The notes under the pieces are model-generated. The model saw nothing but the letters and a program-made list of their open reading frames with translations. It made no database searches and was not told the origin of the DNA. From Prochilodus magdalenae (lineage: Eukaryota; Chordata; Actinopteri; Characiformes; Prochilodontidae): a DNA stretch of 64,000 nucleotides. Positions 34,172 through 44,734 of the stretch are shown here, piece by piece. Position 1 is the stretch's first letter. Each line of letters begins with the position of its first letter. A program made the position numbers and the translations under genes. Location of the stretch: NCBI GenBank assembly GCA_024036415.1, contig JAMWET010006573.1, positions 597,001 through 661,000 of the forward strand. The letters run 5' to 3'.

Positions 34172-34704
34172 CAGGGGTTGGACAATGAAACTGAAACACC
34201 TGTCATTTTAGTATGGGAGGTCTCATGGCTAAATTGGACCAGCCTGGTGGCCAGTCTTCATTAATTGCACATTGCACCAGTAAGAGCAGAGTGTGAAGGT
34301 TCAGTTAGCAGGTAAGAGCACAGTTCTGCTCAAAATACTGCAATGCACACAACATTATGGGTGACATACCAGAGTTCAAAAGAGGACAAACTGTTGGAGC
34401 ACGGCTTGCTGGCGCATCTGTGACCAAGACAGCTAGTCTGTGTGATGTATCAAGAGCCACGGTATCCAGGGTAATGTCAGCATACCACCAAGAAGGACGA
34501 ACCTCCACCAGCATCACGTAGTGACCTGGCCACTATCCTTCAAGAAGAATGGCTTAAAATCCCTCTGACCACTGTGCAGGACGCAGTATATGTCATTACC
34601 AAGACGAACTGACGCTGTATTGGCCGCAAAAGGAGGCCCTACACCATACTAATAAATGATTGTGGTCTAAAACCAGGTGTTTCAGTTTTGTTGTCCTACA
34701 CCTG
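34172..34704 (+). mobile_element. TcK copy 2, inserted in TcA
   Basis: Ends are CAGGGGTTGGACAATGAAAC at 34172 and its complement ending ACACCTG at 34704. The flanks are AA on both sides rather than TA, so either the target was unusual or the TA mutated. Inside are the N-terminal 54-codon frame (34357-34521) and the tail AVLAAKGGPTPY in another frame near 34608-34650. At 533 bp the catalytic core is absent, as in copy 1. Confidence 0.85.
34357..34521 (+). pseudogene. TcK transposase N-terminal remnant, 54 codons
   Basis: ATG at 34357 begins MGDIPEFKRGQTVGARLAGA; the helix-turn-helix follows as VTKTASLCDVSRATVSRVMS, ending TSTSIT and TAG at 34519-34521. It is the DNA-binding head of a Tc1-type transposase. 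No catalytic block follows. If translated it would be a head-only peptide; I see no evidence that it is. Confidence 0.75.
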
Positions 34705-34989
34705 AATGAATCAGTGTGTGGAGTCACCGTGGTCAGCGCCGAGATAAATGGTTTGTTGTCATGCATCACACGTCAAATTTATTTTCATGTATTGTTCCTG
34801 GTAAGCTTTATCTTCCTTCCCAATAGCCCTGCAATCCCACACTTCCATCTGGGTGCAGCTTTTCTTTGGATGACTAGTGTATTTTTCCTCACTCCTTTTC
34901 CCTTCCCTTATGCTGTATATCTAATCTTCTCAAGAATGGTCATTTGACTGAAAATTGTGCTGTAGTAAATGATGGGTGGTCTCTGACGT

Positions 34990-35560
34990 CCACACGGCAT
35001 CTTCTCTCCTCCTCTCATATCATTTGTTTATATCAGGAAGCGGGGAGGAGAGGGATCAGGGACTTTCCCAGTAGTTGAACCCACACCTTCGATTAACTGT
35101 CTGAGGCTGCTGTACCCTGACACCTTCGTGACAGTGTCAGCGCTGCGGGTGGGCACTTTTTGGATCAGTGCCAGTCCTAGAAGCTGAGGAAGCCGAGGGT
35201 GGTTTAAGGAGTCCTACCACAATGCCGGCGAGTTGTTAGTCTAAAGATAAACAGATTGCTTTATCTTTAGAGACGTGGCAGTGCCGGGTCATAATGTGCC
35301 TTATTATTCCAGTTTGGCTCAGGAAATGGAACAGCAGATTCAAAAGCACTGTTGACTTTGTAAGCGGCCATTTCGGCGAATCAATAACACACACTGTGCG
35401 GCTTGAAGCACGTTTCGGAACAGCCTGAAAATTCCATTAATCTGTGAATCACACAGTGGGGTATGAATGATGGCGTGATGGAGTTTGCTTTTCTCCGTCT
35501 GAGGCAGCCTCATTTTACATAAGCTCACCTCAGGCCCACCTGCTAGGACGCACAGGGCAG
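34990..35560. other. Candidate conserved non-coding block with GATA palindrome
   Basis: Repeat-free block. At 35241-35270 an exact 11-bp inverted repeat (CTAAAGATAAA / TTTATCTTTAG, 8-bp loop) holds two opposed AGATAA words. Other words include GCGAATCAATAACACAC, TTCCATTAATCTGTG and GGCCATTTCGGCG. There is no coding frame of note. Function is inferred from motif content only. Confidence 0.4.
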
Positions 35561-35829
35561 AGCTGGGGAAAAAAATGAGTAAATAAATAAACAGAGCCGG
35601 AAAGATAAATCATAGGCCTGTGTGGCGCATGCTGGAGGTGAGTGATGGATAGAGCTAGCACAGAAGGCAATAGAGGAAGGTTTGACGGCTCTGAGGCAAA
35701 AGCAACCATTCTCCCCCACCTACCCCACCACTAGATTTTAGCACACTTTCACCCCCCCGCTGTGTCCACTGGGCTCCTACCCCTATCAACCCCTCACCCT
35801 TCTTCAGCAAGGTGATGATGTAACAAGTA

Positions 35830-37120
35830 AAAGCAGGAAAATTTAGGGATAGAAAGAGAGAGAGAGAGGAGGGAGGGAAGGAGGGTGTGCAAGGGATAAA
35901 GGGATGGAGGGAGGGAGGAAGAAAGGGAGGGAGGAAGAAAGGGAGGGAGGGAGGGCTGAGAAAGGTAAGAAAGAGAGAGCAAAAGTGAAAAGGGGGTCCT
36001 GGATGGGAAAAGGAAGACAGTAAGACACAGAAGAGAGAGGTAAACGGGGAGGTACAGAGAAAGGAGGTGAAAAGATTGGAGAAGGAGGGAGGGAGAGAGA
36101 AAGGAAGAGAGGGAGGGAGAAAGAGAGGGAGGGAGGAAGGAAAAAAGGGAGTAAGAGAGTGGGGGAGGGGGTATCCTGGATGGGAGGGAGGGAGAGAAGG
36201 AAGGAGGGATTGGGGATAGAGGGAGAGAGGGGAAGAGAGGGAGGAAGAGATGGAGGGAGGGGGTAAAGAGGGAGCAAAAATGAAAGGGGGTCTTGGATCG
36301 GAACAGGAAGACAGTAAGCACAGAAGAGAGAGATAAATGGGGAGGTACAGAGAGAGGAGGTGAAAAGATTGGAAGAAGGAGGGAGGGAGAGAGAAAGGAA
36401 GAGAGGGAGGGAGAAAGAGAGGGAGGGAGGAAGGTAAAGAGGGAGTAAGAGAGTGAGGGAGGGGGTATCCTGAATGGGAGGGAGGGAGAGAGGGAAGGAG
36501 GGATTGGGGATAGAGGGAGAGAGAGGGGAAGGGGGCTCCTGAATGGGAACAGGAAGACAGTAAGGCACAGAAGAAAGAGGTAAATGGGGAAGTACAGAGG
36601 AAGGAGGTGAAGAGATAGAACAGGAAGAGGAAATGGGCAAAGAGGCAGGGAGAGGGGGAGGGAGGTAAGGAGGGAGGAGAGAGTTTGAGAGAGGGAGAGA
36701 GAGGAAAAAAGAGAGGGAGAGAGAGATCATAGCGAGAGAGGCTGAAAACACTGTAAGGAAAACTGAGAAATAAGGGGAAACAGAAAGAGAGAGAAGAAAG
36801 GAGATGGAGGGCAAAAGAGAAAAGAAGTAGAAGAGAGAGAGATAGAAAGCAAGAAAGAAGAGGAAAATTGGGGATTAGAGAGAGAGGAAGGAGAGATTGG
36901 AGGGAAGGCAGAAAAAGAAGCAGGTGGAGGGAGAAACAGACAGAAAAAGAGAGAGAGCAGATGGAGTAAGAAAAAGAATGCGGGAAATACAGAGGAAAAA
37001 GATGGAGAGAAAGAAAGAATGGAGGAAACACAATATAAGGGGGATGCAGAGGCAGAGAGACTCAAAAGAAAAAGGCAGAGAGAGAGAGAGAGTGAGAGAA
37101 AAAGAGAGAGAGTGCAAGAG
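35830..37120. repeat. Purine-only tract with 250-290-bp higher-order repeats
   Basis: About 1.3 kb in which the plus strand is almost entirely A and G (GGGAGGGAGGAAGG-type). A longer unit recurs: AGGAAGACAGTAAG occurs at about 36011, 36305 and 36550, with GGTGAAAAGATTGG at 36068 and 36359. Spacing is 292 then 248 bp. Long minus-strand frames (458 and 323 codons) rich in Ser, Leu and Pro are by-products of the composition. Confidence 0.9.
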
Positions 37121-37276
37121 AGAAAAGCATGCCCTTCGGACTGGATGGGCTTCACACTCATCGGAACTATGCATCATTCCATCACTCTCCTCCTCCTCCC
37201 CCACTCCTCCACTCTACTCATATTATTAATTAGGCTGCTTTTGGAGCAACACTATAGCCTTAAACCACAACGCTGC

Positions 37277-37278
<2 letters not shown>
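37121..37278. other. Unique DNA between purine tracts
   Basis: CATGCCCTTCGGACTGGATG, a CTCCTCCTCC run and CATATTATTAATTAGGCTGC. It may be part of the proximal regulatory region of the candidate exon below; nothing firmer. Confidence 0.3.
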
Positions 37279-37320
<42 letters not shown>

Positions 37321-37375
37321 AGACAGACAGACTGACTGAGAGAGTTAAAGAGAGGTAGAGTGAAAGTAAAGCACC

Positions 37376-37457
<82 letters not shown>
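37279..37457. repeat. (GA)n microsatellites
   Basis: Two (GA)n runs, 37279-37312 and 37376-37455, the first followed by GACAGACAGAAGACAGACAG. Confidence 0.97.
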
Positions 37458-37458
<1 letters not shown>

Positions 37459-37489
37459 AAATGTGAGAAGAAAAAACAAGGCTGACTTT

Positions 37490-37712
37490 CAGTGTATGTG
37501 CGCGCGTGTGCGTGCAGCTGGCCAATCAGAACAGCCTTCCTGAGCTGCGGCTGGCTGGCTGGCAGATTTGGGAGCCAGCGGACGGTTCTGGGGAGGACTG
37601 CGAGGAGCACACACACACACACCTGCACATTCACAGGAAAGATGTGGAGGAAAACTGGCTATACTCCTTTATACTGCAAAGCTTTGTCCCCTTTTAAGGA
37701 TAAATGCACGAG
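37490..37712 (+). promoter_or_regulatory. Candidate promoter and 5' non-coding exon with splice donor
   Basis: A GC-richer island follows the purine tract. It contains CCAAT in the consensus setting GGCCAATCAGA (37521-37530), several CpG words (GTGCGCGCGTGTGCGTG), a short (CA)n run (37608-37622), and ends in a strong donor, CACGAG|GTAAGAGG, with the exon edge at 37712. A plus-strand frame of 95 codons (37568-37855) crosses the donor and is not evidence of coding. If this is an exon it is probably untranslated. The gene cannot be named. Confidence 0.35.
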
Positions 37713-37720
37713 GTAAGAGG

Positions 37721-37722
<2 letters not shown>

Positions 37723-37756
<34 letters not shown>
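37723..37756. repeat. (CT)n microsatellite just after candidate donor
   Basis: Seventeen CT units, starting ten bases after the GT of the donor at 37713. Confidence 0.95.
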
Positions 37757-37758
<2 letters not shown>

Positions 37759-37924
37759 GCATTTGCTGCTCTCGGCTTGGCATGTGTTAAAGCAGTGCTG
37801 GGGGATAAAAAGTGTGCTTGCAGTTGGAGAGAAGAGTGGCTGTTCAGGGTACTAGAACCGAATCATGAGATGCTTTTGACAGGAAGACAGGAGAGGAAGA
37901 GAGAGAGAGAATGGATGGAATAGA

Positions 37925-38310
37925 GAGAGAAAGGCAGACGCTGTCCACTGTGCTGAATCAGACAAGCTGTCCAGGGTGCTGAAAACCGATGAGCTGTCCA
38001 GGGTGCTGAAAACAGAGCTGCGGAATAGAACAGCAGTGCTCCTATATAGAGAGTTGCTGTTCACGGTGCTGGAACACACTACTTTCGACAGCACAGTCAT
38101 AGAGCTACTACAGAAATCCTAAGGAGCATCATCCAGGATGACTATGGCAGGGAAAACTCCCTGAGAGCACGGTTGAGAGGTACCAAAACGCGAACTCACC
38201 TTCCTGTGGTTGGCTGGTGAATGAATGAGAAACGCTGTCTGTGGTACTGAGATGCAGTTGCTGCCTATAGTGGTGCTGAAACGTAGTTGCTGTCCGTGCT
38301 GCTCCTTCGT
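37925..38310. repeat. Degenerate 27-bp tandem repeat
   Basis: AGCTGTCCAGGGTGCTGAAA repeats exactly at about 37965 and 37992. Weaker versions follow (GTTGCTGTTCACGGTGCTGG at 38053, and GTTGCTGCCTATAGTGG and GTTGCTGTCCGTGCTGC at 38257-38300). Confidence 0.6.
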
Positions 38311-38389
38311 CGTACAGCAGAGCTTGGAAACCACACATATCACATACCACATATCATAGAAAAGTAAACGCAGGGTCTATTGATTCCCT

Positions 38390-38620
38390 GCCCCGTCTGT
38401 CCATGCCAGCCTTTATCCTAGAAACGCCTTCCTTCCTCGCGTGTAATCCTTCAGGGGTCCGTCTCACTTTCCTCCTTCAACAGACAGCGCCACGAGACAG
38501 CATGCGGAAAGCCTTTGGCTCAAGGTTTCTAACTGCTCGCTGGCAGCTTCAACCATCGGTTCAGGGCTCTTACTTGCTCTCTTTTTCTTCAGGTTCGTTT
38601 TTTATTTGCTTGTGATGCAC
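38390..38620. other. GC-balanced block, exon not supported
   Basis: It contains acceptor-like pyrimidine runs (TTTCCTCCTTCAACAG and CTCTTTTTCTTCAG). The 70-codon frame 38403-38615 resembles nothing known. I keep it as a possible alternative 5' exon region only. Confidence 0.2.
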
Positions 38621-39269
38621 CATTTATTTGAATACGCTTGATGTTCAGGGCATTTGAAATGTATAGATTAACATTTGCCATAGTCTGGACGTTCTCAGGG
38701 CAGTAATGCTAAGTGGAATTGCAGAGCCTAGATCCGGTTCTCTTAATCTTGTCACAAGAAGGCTTTTAGGTGGGTTCTATTGGAGTGAACTGATGTGTAA
38801 TATTCAGATATAGGAATTGAATGAGAATAGGATCATAAAGTCATTTTGCTGGTTTGTGCAGTACATACACATAAGCTTGGATATGGCTATGGTAGCTGGA
38901 CCTGTGTAAGCAGTGGCCATGTCAAGGTGCCAAACAGCACCTAATAAGTGGCTCCTGTGGAGTCCTCTAGCCTGATATTGTTAATCTCATAATGAACAGT
39001 CTCAGGCTCAGTGAAACGGCACTACAGCAGCGGGGATGGGAAAGGCTAGGTGCAAATGGAGTGAGACAAGGAGCTCTGCGCATCTTTATAAATACCCCTG
39101 AAAGAACTGCTGTTAAGCTTGATGCTAGTAGCCTTGAATGATTGACTTGACTGAGGCAGGTTGTTTAAAGCATCTGAGAGAGCTTTGTGGTTTCCCCCTC
39201 AGTCAGTGCTTCAAGCTGGTTTTTAAAGACGTCTTGGTGCCAGGGTTTCAGACTGTTCTATACACACAC
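38621..39269. other. Unassigned DNA
   Basis: No gene or repeat recognised. Confidence 0.4.
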
Positions 39270-40468
39270 CATTTTGCCAAAGTATTTGCTCGTCTGCCTT
39301 GAGCTTGAGCTACATCCCATTCTTAATCCATAGGGTTTAAGAAGATGTCGGCCCACCCTTTGCTGCTAGAATAGATTCTTGTCCTCTCTGGTTGCTTTTC
39401 CCAGGGTTTATGAATGTGGATATGGGACTTTTTGACCATTCTTCCAAAAGCCCAAAAGGAAACACTGATGTTGGACAAGAATGCCTGGCTCACAGTCTCC
39501 TCTCTCATCCCAAAGGTGTTCTATCGGGTTAAGGTCAGGACTCTGTCCTGGACCCTATGCAGGCCAGTCAAATTCTTCCAAATTCTTCCAAACAAACTCG
39601 CTCATTCATGTCTTTATGGACCTTGCTTTGTGCATAGTCATGTTGGAACGTGAAGGGGCCATCCCCAAACTGTTCTCACTAAGTTGAGAGCATGAAATTG
39701 TCCAGAATCTCCAGGTCTGCTGAAGCATTAAGAGTTCCCTTCACTGGACCTAAGGAGGCGAGCCCAACTCCTCAAGAACAACCCAACACCATCATCCCCT
39801 CTCCACCAAACTTTACACTCGGCACAATGCAGTCAGACAAGTACTGTTCTCCTGGCAACCAACAAACCCAGACTCGTCCATCAGATTACCAGATGGAGAA
39901 GCGTGATTGGTCACTCCACTGTCCAGTGGCAGCACTTTACACTACTGTGTATCACGCTTTGCATTGCACTTGGTGTTTTAAGACTTAACGGATGTAGCTG
40001 CTCGGTCATGGAAACCCATTCCATGAAGCTCTCTATGCAATGCTCTTGAGCCTATCTGAAGGCCACATGGAGTTTGGACGTCTGTAGTAATTGACTCTGC
40101 AGAAAGTTGGTGACCTCTGCGCAGTATGTCCCTTAGCAACCACTGACTCTACATTTTTTTGTCCAAATTTGTCCAAAAGTGTAATTGACTCTACACTGAT
40201 TTTACATGGCCTACTACTTCGTGACTGAGTTGCTGTTGTTCCTAATCACTTTGCTATGCTCTTGGAATATTTAGTCAATTTCACGACCATCACAACACCA
40301 CACTGGAATTCACTGAGCTCCTGAGAGCAACCCATTCTTTCACTAAGGTCTGTAGAAGCAGTCTGCATGCCTAGGTGCTTGGTTTTATACACCTGTGGCC
40401 ATGAAATTTAATTACAATACCTGAATTCAGTCATTTGGATGAGTGAATGAATACTTTTGGCAATACAG
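39270..40468 (-). mobile_element. TcN copy 2 (Tc1-like)
   Basis: The left end CATTTTGCCAAAGTATTTGC and right end GAATACTTTTGGCAATACAG are inverted. On the minus strand the interior follows a Tc1-type transposase: the glutamate block [11 protein letters not shown] lies near 39515-39550 and earlier blocks can be followed up to the N-terminal region near 40330. Frame breaks and deletions occur, including near 39580-39630 and 40140-40190. It is better preserved than copy 1 but inactive. Confidence 0.85.
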
Positions 40469-40689
40469 AGCTCCTCATTTACACGATTCTTCATGTAAAC
40501 CAAAGTGAGGGCTTAGAATTCTACTTTACCAAACCTTCCATTTTTAGAGTGCAGCCTAGTAGGTTTGATCCAATGAAAGCCCAGTATAATAAAATATACA
40601 TAGATTCAGAAAATCACCATATTAGGGATGGTGGCCTGGGCCTGATCTGAAGGCACATGGCCACAGTCGTGCAACAAGATTGCTAATTT

Positions 40690-40985
40690 GAGCAACATGC
40701 AAAGTAGAAGGGAGGAAAAAGGAATAAACATTTGAGGATTGTCATAGCGGCGAGAGAGAAGCCTCTGAGCCTCCATCTGATGAGAGCGCTACTCCGTTCC
40801 AATTAGCATCCTAATTAAACGCACTGGATTCTAATCAGTATTGCAAATGTGTTTTGAAGACCTCAAGAAACCTGCATGAATTAGCCGTCGCCACCTTTTG
40901 CCTTTTGAATGCAGAATCAGGTAACACCTGGCTGAGTGGAGGCAGCCTGCATTGTCCTGTTTGCCTTGCCAAATGCTTGTCAATC
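40690..40985. other. Candidate conserved non-coding block, homeodomain-rich
   Basis: CCAATTAGCATCCTAATTAA then ACGCACTGGATTCTAATCAG, followed by CATGAATTAGCCGTCGCC, gives four TAAT/ATTA-type cores in about 90 bp (40800-40890). The block is repeat-free, lies just beyond TcN copy 2 and has no coding frame. Confidence 0.4.
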
Positions 40986-41342
40986 GGTTGATTGTTGATT
41001 TGTTTGTTTATTTATTTATTTGGATGTTTATTTCAGAAAAGATGCAGCATGTTCCATCAAAGCAAAGCATTGAACACATACAGTTTTGGGCCAGTTTCTC
41101 TAATTGTTTCCATCCATTAAATTAGTAAATTAGGCTCATTATTCCACATTAACCCTTAGCTAAAGGTCAGCTTTCAACACAGAATTTGCATTCTCTCTTC
41201 CAAAGACATTTACATGTAGTTTGTCTTAGTTGGCCGAGTTTGACTACACGCTCATTTGAATTTCAGAAACAGGTTCAGGACAATTACAGGCTACTGGCAG
41301 GGAATAGAAGGTTTTACTACTAAACATTTACACTCCAATCTA
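40986..41342. other. Unassigned AT-rich DNA
   Basis: Begins with a TTTGTTTATTTATTTATT run. Nothing else recognised. Confidence 0.4.
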
Positions 41343-42161
41343 CAATCATCAAAAGAACAGCTGCACCCAGATGGAAGTGTGGGACTGTAGGAAGGAAAGG
41401 ATTGCCATTGGGAAGGAAGATAAAGGCTACCAAGAACAATAAATGATTATAGATTTAGACTGATATGGACAATACTTATTGAGCTACACATACAGAAGTA
41501 GTGTCTCTTAGTATGGCATCAGGCCGCCGTGTTTGCTAATCCAACATGCCAGATGTCTCGCCATGGAGTTGTAGAGGTTCCTAATGGTGTCCTGTGACAA
41601 TCCATCCTATGCAACTTGAATATTCTCACAGAGTTCCTGCAGATGGTGCAGTATGGGGTGGAGGTGGAGTGACGTGCACATGTGACGTGACATCTTGGTG
41701 CTGACTACGGTGCTTCCACACATGGATTCGTTGATCGTCTCCACCAAGGCAAAAGCAAGACTCGTCACTCAAGATGACCCACTGCCATTCTAAGTCTCTC
41801 CAAGACAGTCTGGCACCACACCATTGTAGACTTTGTTGAAGTTGACGTGGTGTTAGGGACGGTCGTAGTAACGGTCTGCGTGCATGTAGGTCTGTGTGCA
41901 TGTAGTCCTGCGTCGTGCAGCCGTCTGCCAGTGGTGCTGCACTAACAGGATGACTGGTGGAGGCGACACTGCTGGCTGAATGTCTGCAATCGTGGCTGTT
42001 GAGACAGTCAGGTACAGGGATAAGGCTCACGTCACGTCTGACTGTGAAACATTAATCATTTGCATGTCTCACGATGTCAAACCTACCCACCAATTTTCAT
42101 TCCTGTGGGCTGATTCCTTCTGTGTGCAGCTATTTGTGCGGCTGTTGTTTAGATGAGTGTG
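41343..42161 (-). mobile_element. TcA copy 6, the reference full-length copy
   Basis: The left end ATCATCAAAAGAACAGCTGC and right end GATTCCTTCTGTGTGCAGCT with GATGAGTGTG beyond are inverted. At about 820 bp it is roughly half the usual Tc1 length. Other TcA copies (12029, 44735, 58081) share its internal join, so the deletion predates amplification. Confidence 0.85.
41530..42030 (-). pseudogene. TcA transposase derivative lacking second aspartate and glutamate
   Basis: The minus-strand frame 41626-42030 (134 codons) reads from an N-terminal part through RDLEWQWVILSDESCFCLGG, containing the first catalytic aspartate (SDES), then KHRSQHQDVTSHVHV and stops. A few codons on, the strand resumes as DTIRNLYNSMARHLACW then SKHGGLMPY and stop (near 41540-41600), the Tc1-type tail. 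The blocks with the second aspartate and glutamate are absent. It could not catalyse transposition. Confidence 0.8.
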
Positions 42162-42224
42162 TTAAGGTGTAAAGTGGTAAGGTGTAGTAAAATAAAAGCT
42201 GCACTCTTGCAAAACAGGGTTCAC

Positions 42225-42640
42225 TGAGTGATGCCACAGAAGGGCCTCTCATAGCAGACAATGTGGGCAACATGAAGGCCCTGATCAAGAAGATTAAAGA
42301 ACTAAGAGAAGAGATGGGACTTCAGGTCAATTCAGAGAAGATCAAATCAAAAGTATGACAGCAGGAAGGAATGCCAGCTTTTCCATTAATGTAGAAGATA
42401 TAGAAATGGTGAACAGCTATTACATATACAGATGATCAATTATTAACAATAACAGATCCAGCTCCGGAGAAACACGATACAGGTTGGATTAGAAGATTTT
42501 CAAATGCTGCACTGTGTCTCTACAAAGATCTGAGTTGTCCAGGCTGTGGTTTTCTTTGTGGTTCTGTATGGATACACAAGCCAGACAATAAACAAACTGG
42601 ACAGGACAAATATTGACGCCTTTGATCTTTGCTGTTGACA
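42225..42640 (+). pseudogene. Decayed non-LTR reverse-transcriptase fragment
   Basis: Pieces in shifting frames: NVGNMKALIKKIKELREEMG then LQVNSEKIK, and further on the text AGAAGATATAGAAATGGTGA ... TTTTCTTTGTGGTTCTGTAT. The order corresponds to the region after the active site in LINE ORF2 proteins (helix with LNxxKTK, then YLG, then a PVVLYGxExW-type block). Family uncertain; boundary on the right is where TcX copy 4 begins. Confidence 0.5.
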
Positions 42641-42699
42641 GGGAAACCAAACAAATGGTCCAAAATGAAGCCTCACCTCAAACTCGAAGTCCAGATAGT

Positions 42700-42871
42700 C
42701 AAACTAAATCTGGCCCTGCTGCCCAATTCTTTGATGCAAGAGTGTCTGAATATTCATGTAGCCTACATCCAGCAACTTGTCCTGTCCATGTCTAGTCCAA
42801 TCACAGCTGTTGGTGCTTGTGGAGGTAGTACATGCTAGTAGGTATGTCTCAGTCGCAGGGGACTCATTGGT
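42700..42871 (+). mobile_element. TcX copy 4, 3' half
   Basis: Starts at about AAATCTGGCCCTGCTGCCCA and runs to the end repeat CAGTCGCAGGGGACTCATTG (42871). The tail coding text (LSMSSPITAVGACGGSTC) is readable. Confidence 0.75.
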
Positions 42872-44734
42872 TGTCGGGTGTGCTGATATGTTCCGCTGAT
42901 GTGTTGATCTACGCTGTATAATATAGGTTTGACCTGTCTTGGCTGCCTTAGTCCTCCATACCCAACTGTAGGGAACAGCTATACTGGTTCTAGGGTACAT
43001 TGATGTTATGTATGTTTAGGCATTGGAGATTTACTCAGTAAAAATTATATTTAGCTCAACACATATACATTTTATCAATATTTACTGTAATCCAATATCT
43101 CACCTTTTACAAAGCATGCTTTTCATTCATATTCACATTTTTTTTTTTTTTGGACAAATTTTTTTGTACATTGGCAAGAACTAATCATTCAACACATTCT
43201 ATTTATTCTTAATTTCTTTATTATGTTATTTAGGCTTTTTCCACATATATATCATGTTATGTGAACATTAATATATTTATTACAAACAACACGTCTTTGT
43301 TCAGCAACACATTAACCCTTTCAATCCAAATTAAGCCATAAGTAGTAATATAAGTATTATTGTATAAATTTGATATTTTGACTTTATATCCTCTGTTCTC
43401 ACTGCTGGGTCAAACTAACCTGAACTTTATGTGTGCAGAAGGCAGAAGGCCGGTGAATACGCTATATTCGCCATATTAATGTTCGTTACTCTAATGTACC
43501 CCAGCAAAAAAGATTTCATCTTCCAAACATTAAAAGAAATATTTCTTCTCTATTTTTAACCTTTGGAACAAGTCAATATGGCCCAATATGGCAAAATAAC
43601 ATGCAGCCTTGTTCACAACTGGGCTCCATGTCTTTCCTGGTTCAGATCTTTAAGGACCCATCGATGCTGTCCACTGCAGGTGGTAATGCTGTCTATGCTG
43701 TATTCCTGGTACACGAGACACTGTGGGTCAAGAAAAGTTAAATGCCTGCAGAACTTCTGAAATGGGATGTCCCATCCATCTGATACACATCATCATGTTG
43801 CTCATTTTTCTCCCACAGGTACGTTTGACGATTGTGGGTGGATCATGAGTTCCACTTTGGCTTTATCCTACTGTACCACTTGCCTCCAAACTGCCTCTTA
43901 TGTGCTAGATTCAGATGTTGAGTTTACTGCACATGATTTGATCATCCACCTTTACTTTTCATTTCTGGCTCCTTCCTGGCTCCACCCATTTCACATACCT
44001 GTAGCTGATCATGGACGTTAAGACATATACCCCTTTTGTCTTTCCTGTGGGTTGCAAAGCTCCTGAGTTCCGAGCTATTATTAAAACTACTAAACATTAT
44101 TAAAAAGAATTGTTCTGTATTTTCAACCTTTAAAACAAGTTAAACTGGCCCTGAAAATCACACACATCTTAAAATCTAAGTTAATTGAACTCTGCATAGT
44201 AAATGAATGGGATGAAAATCTTTTTTACACACTATAAAACTTTTTAAAGTTCAAATAAGCTAAATGTAGGCCAACTATTAAGGTAAATCCCTCAATTTTG
44301 TTATTTTAATAACACTACAATAACTAACATTCATTGAGGGAGACCATTGACTTATAAAAGGCTTTTTTGAAATATTTTTATTAAATTATGTGAAGACAAT
44401 ATGAATAATAGTTCACAATCTCACCCAACAACACAAATAAGAGCCCATTTTAATCACAGTCTCTGTGTTTATCTTCTTTAACTTGTTGAAATCTGTCTCC
44501 AGAGGGGTGATTATAGCATCTGCATATCCATGTTTGTCTTGTTAACTATGCTGGGAATCTCAGTATGCCACTGTTGCTGCTGCTGCTGCTAGAATTTTCC
44601 TTTGCTTCTTATTTGAAAACAATGGAACAGGATTCCTGTCCACCGTGTACCGCCAGCATGCAAATGCACCATTGAAATGCAATTCAAACGGCTGTGTAGA
44701 TGCTAATTATTGACTTATTTCAATCAACAATTGG
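42872..44734. other. AT-rich DNA, mostly unassigned
   Basis: No gene. A diverged direct repeat of about 70 bp flanks 43575-44135: CCAAACATTAAAAGAAATAT with AACCTTTGGAACAAGT near 43530, and CTAAACATTATTAAAAAGAA with AACCTTTAAAACAAGT near 44092. A poly(T) run is at 43138-43152. Confidence 0.4.

Larger units (their letters stand above)
34150..34890 (+). mobile_element. TcA copy 5 (3' part), interrupted by TcK copy 2
   Basis: CCTTTGTCTTGAAGATGACC at 34151-34170 and AATGAATCAGTGTGTGGAGT at 34705 are the two sides of a sentence that reads continuously in other TcA copies (GAGATGACCAACGAATCCGT). The right side goes on to the TcA 3' end: CTGGTAAGCTTTATCTTCCT, then AATCCCACACTTCCATCTGG and GTGCAGCTTTTCTTTGGATG. 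Confidence 0.8.

Noticed and set aside
35655..37031. 458-codon and overlapping minus-strand frames rich in Ser, Leu and Pro
   Set aside because: These are translations of a purine-only tract; all three frames are open in parts, and residue content follows base composition.
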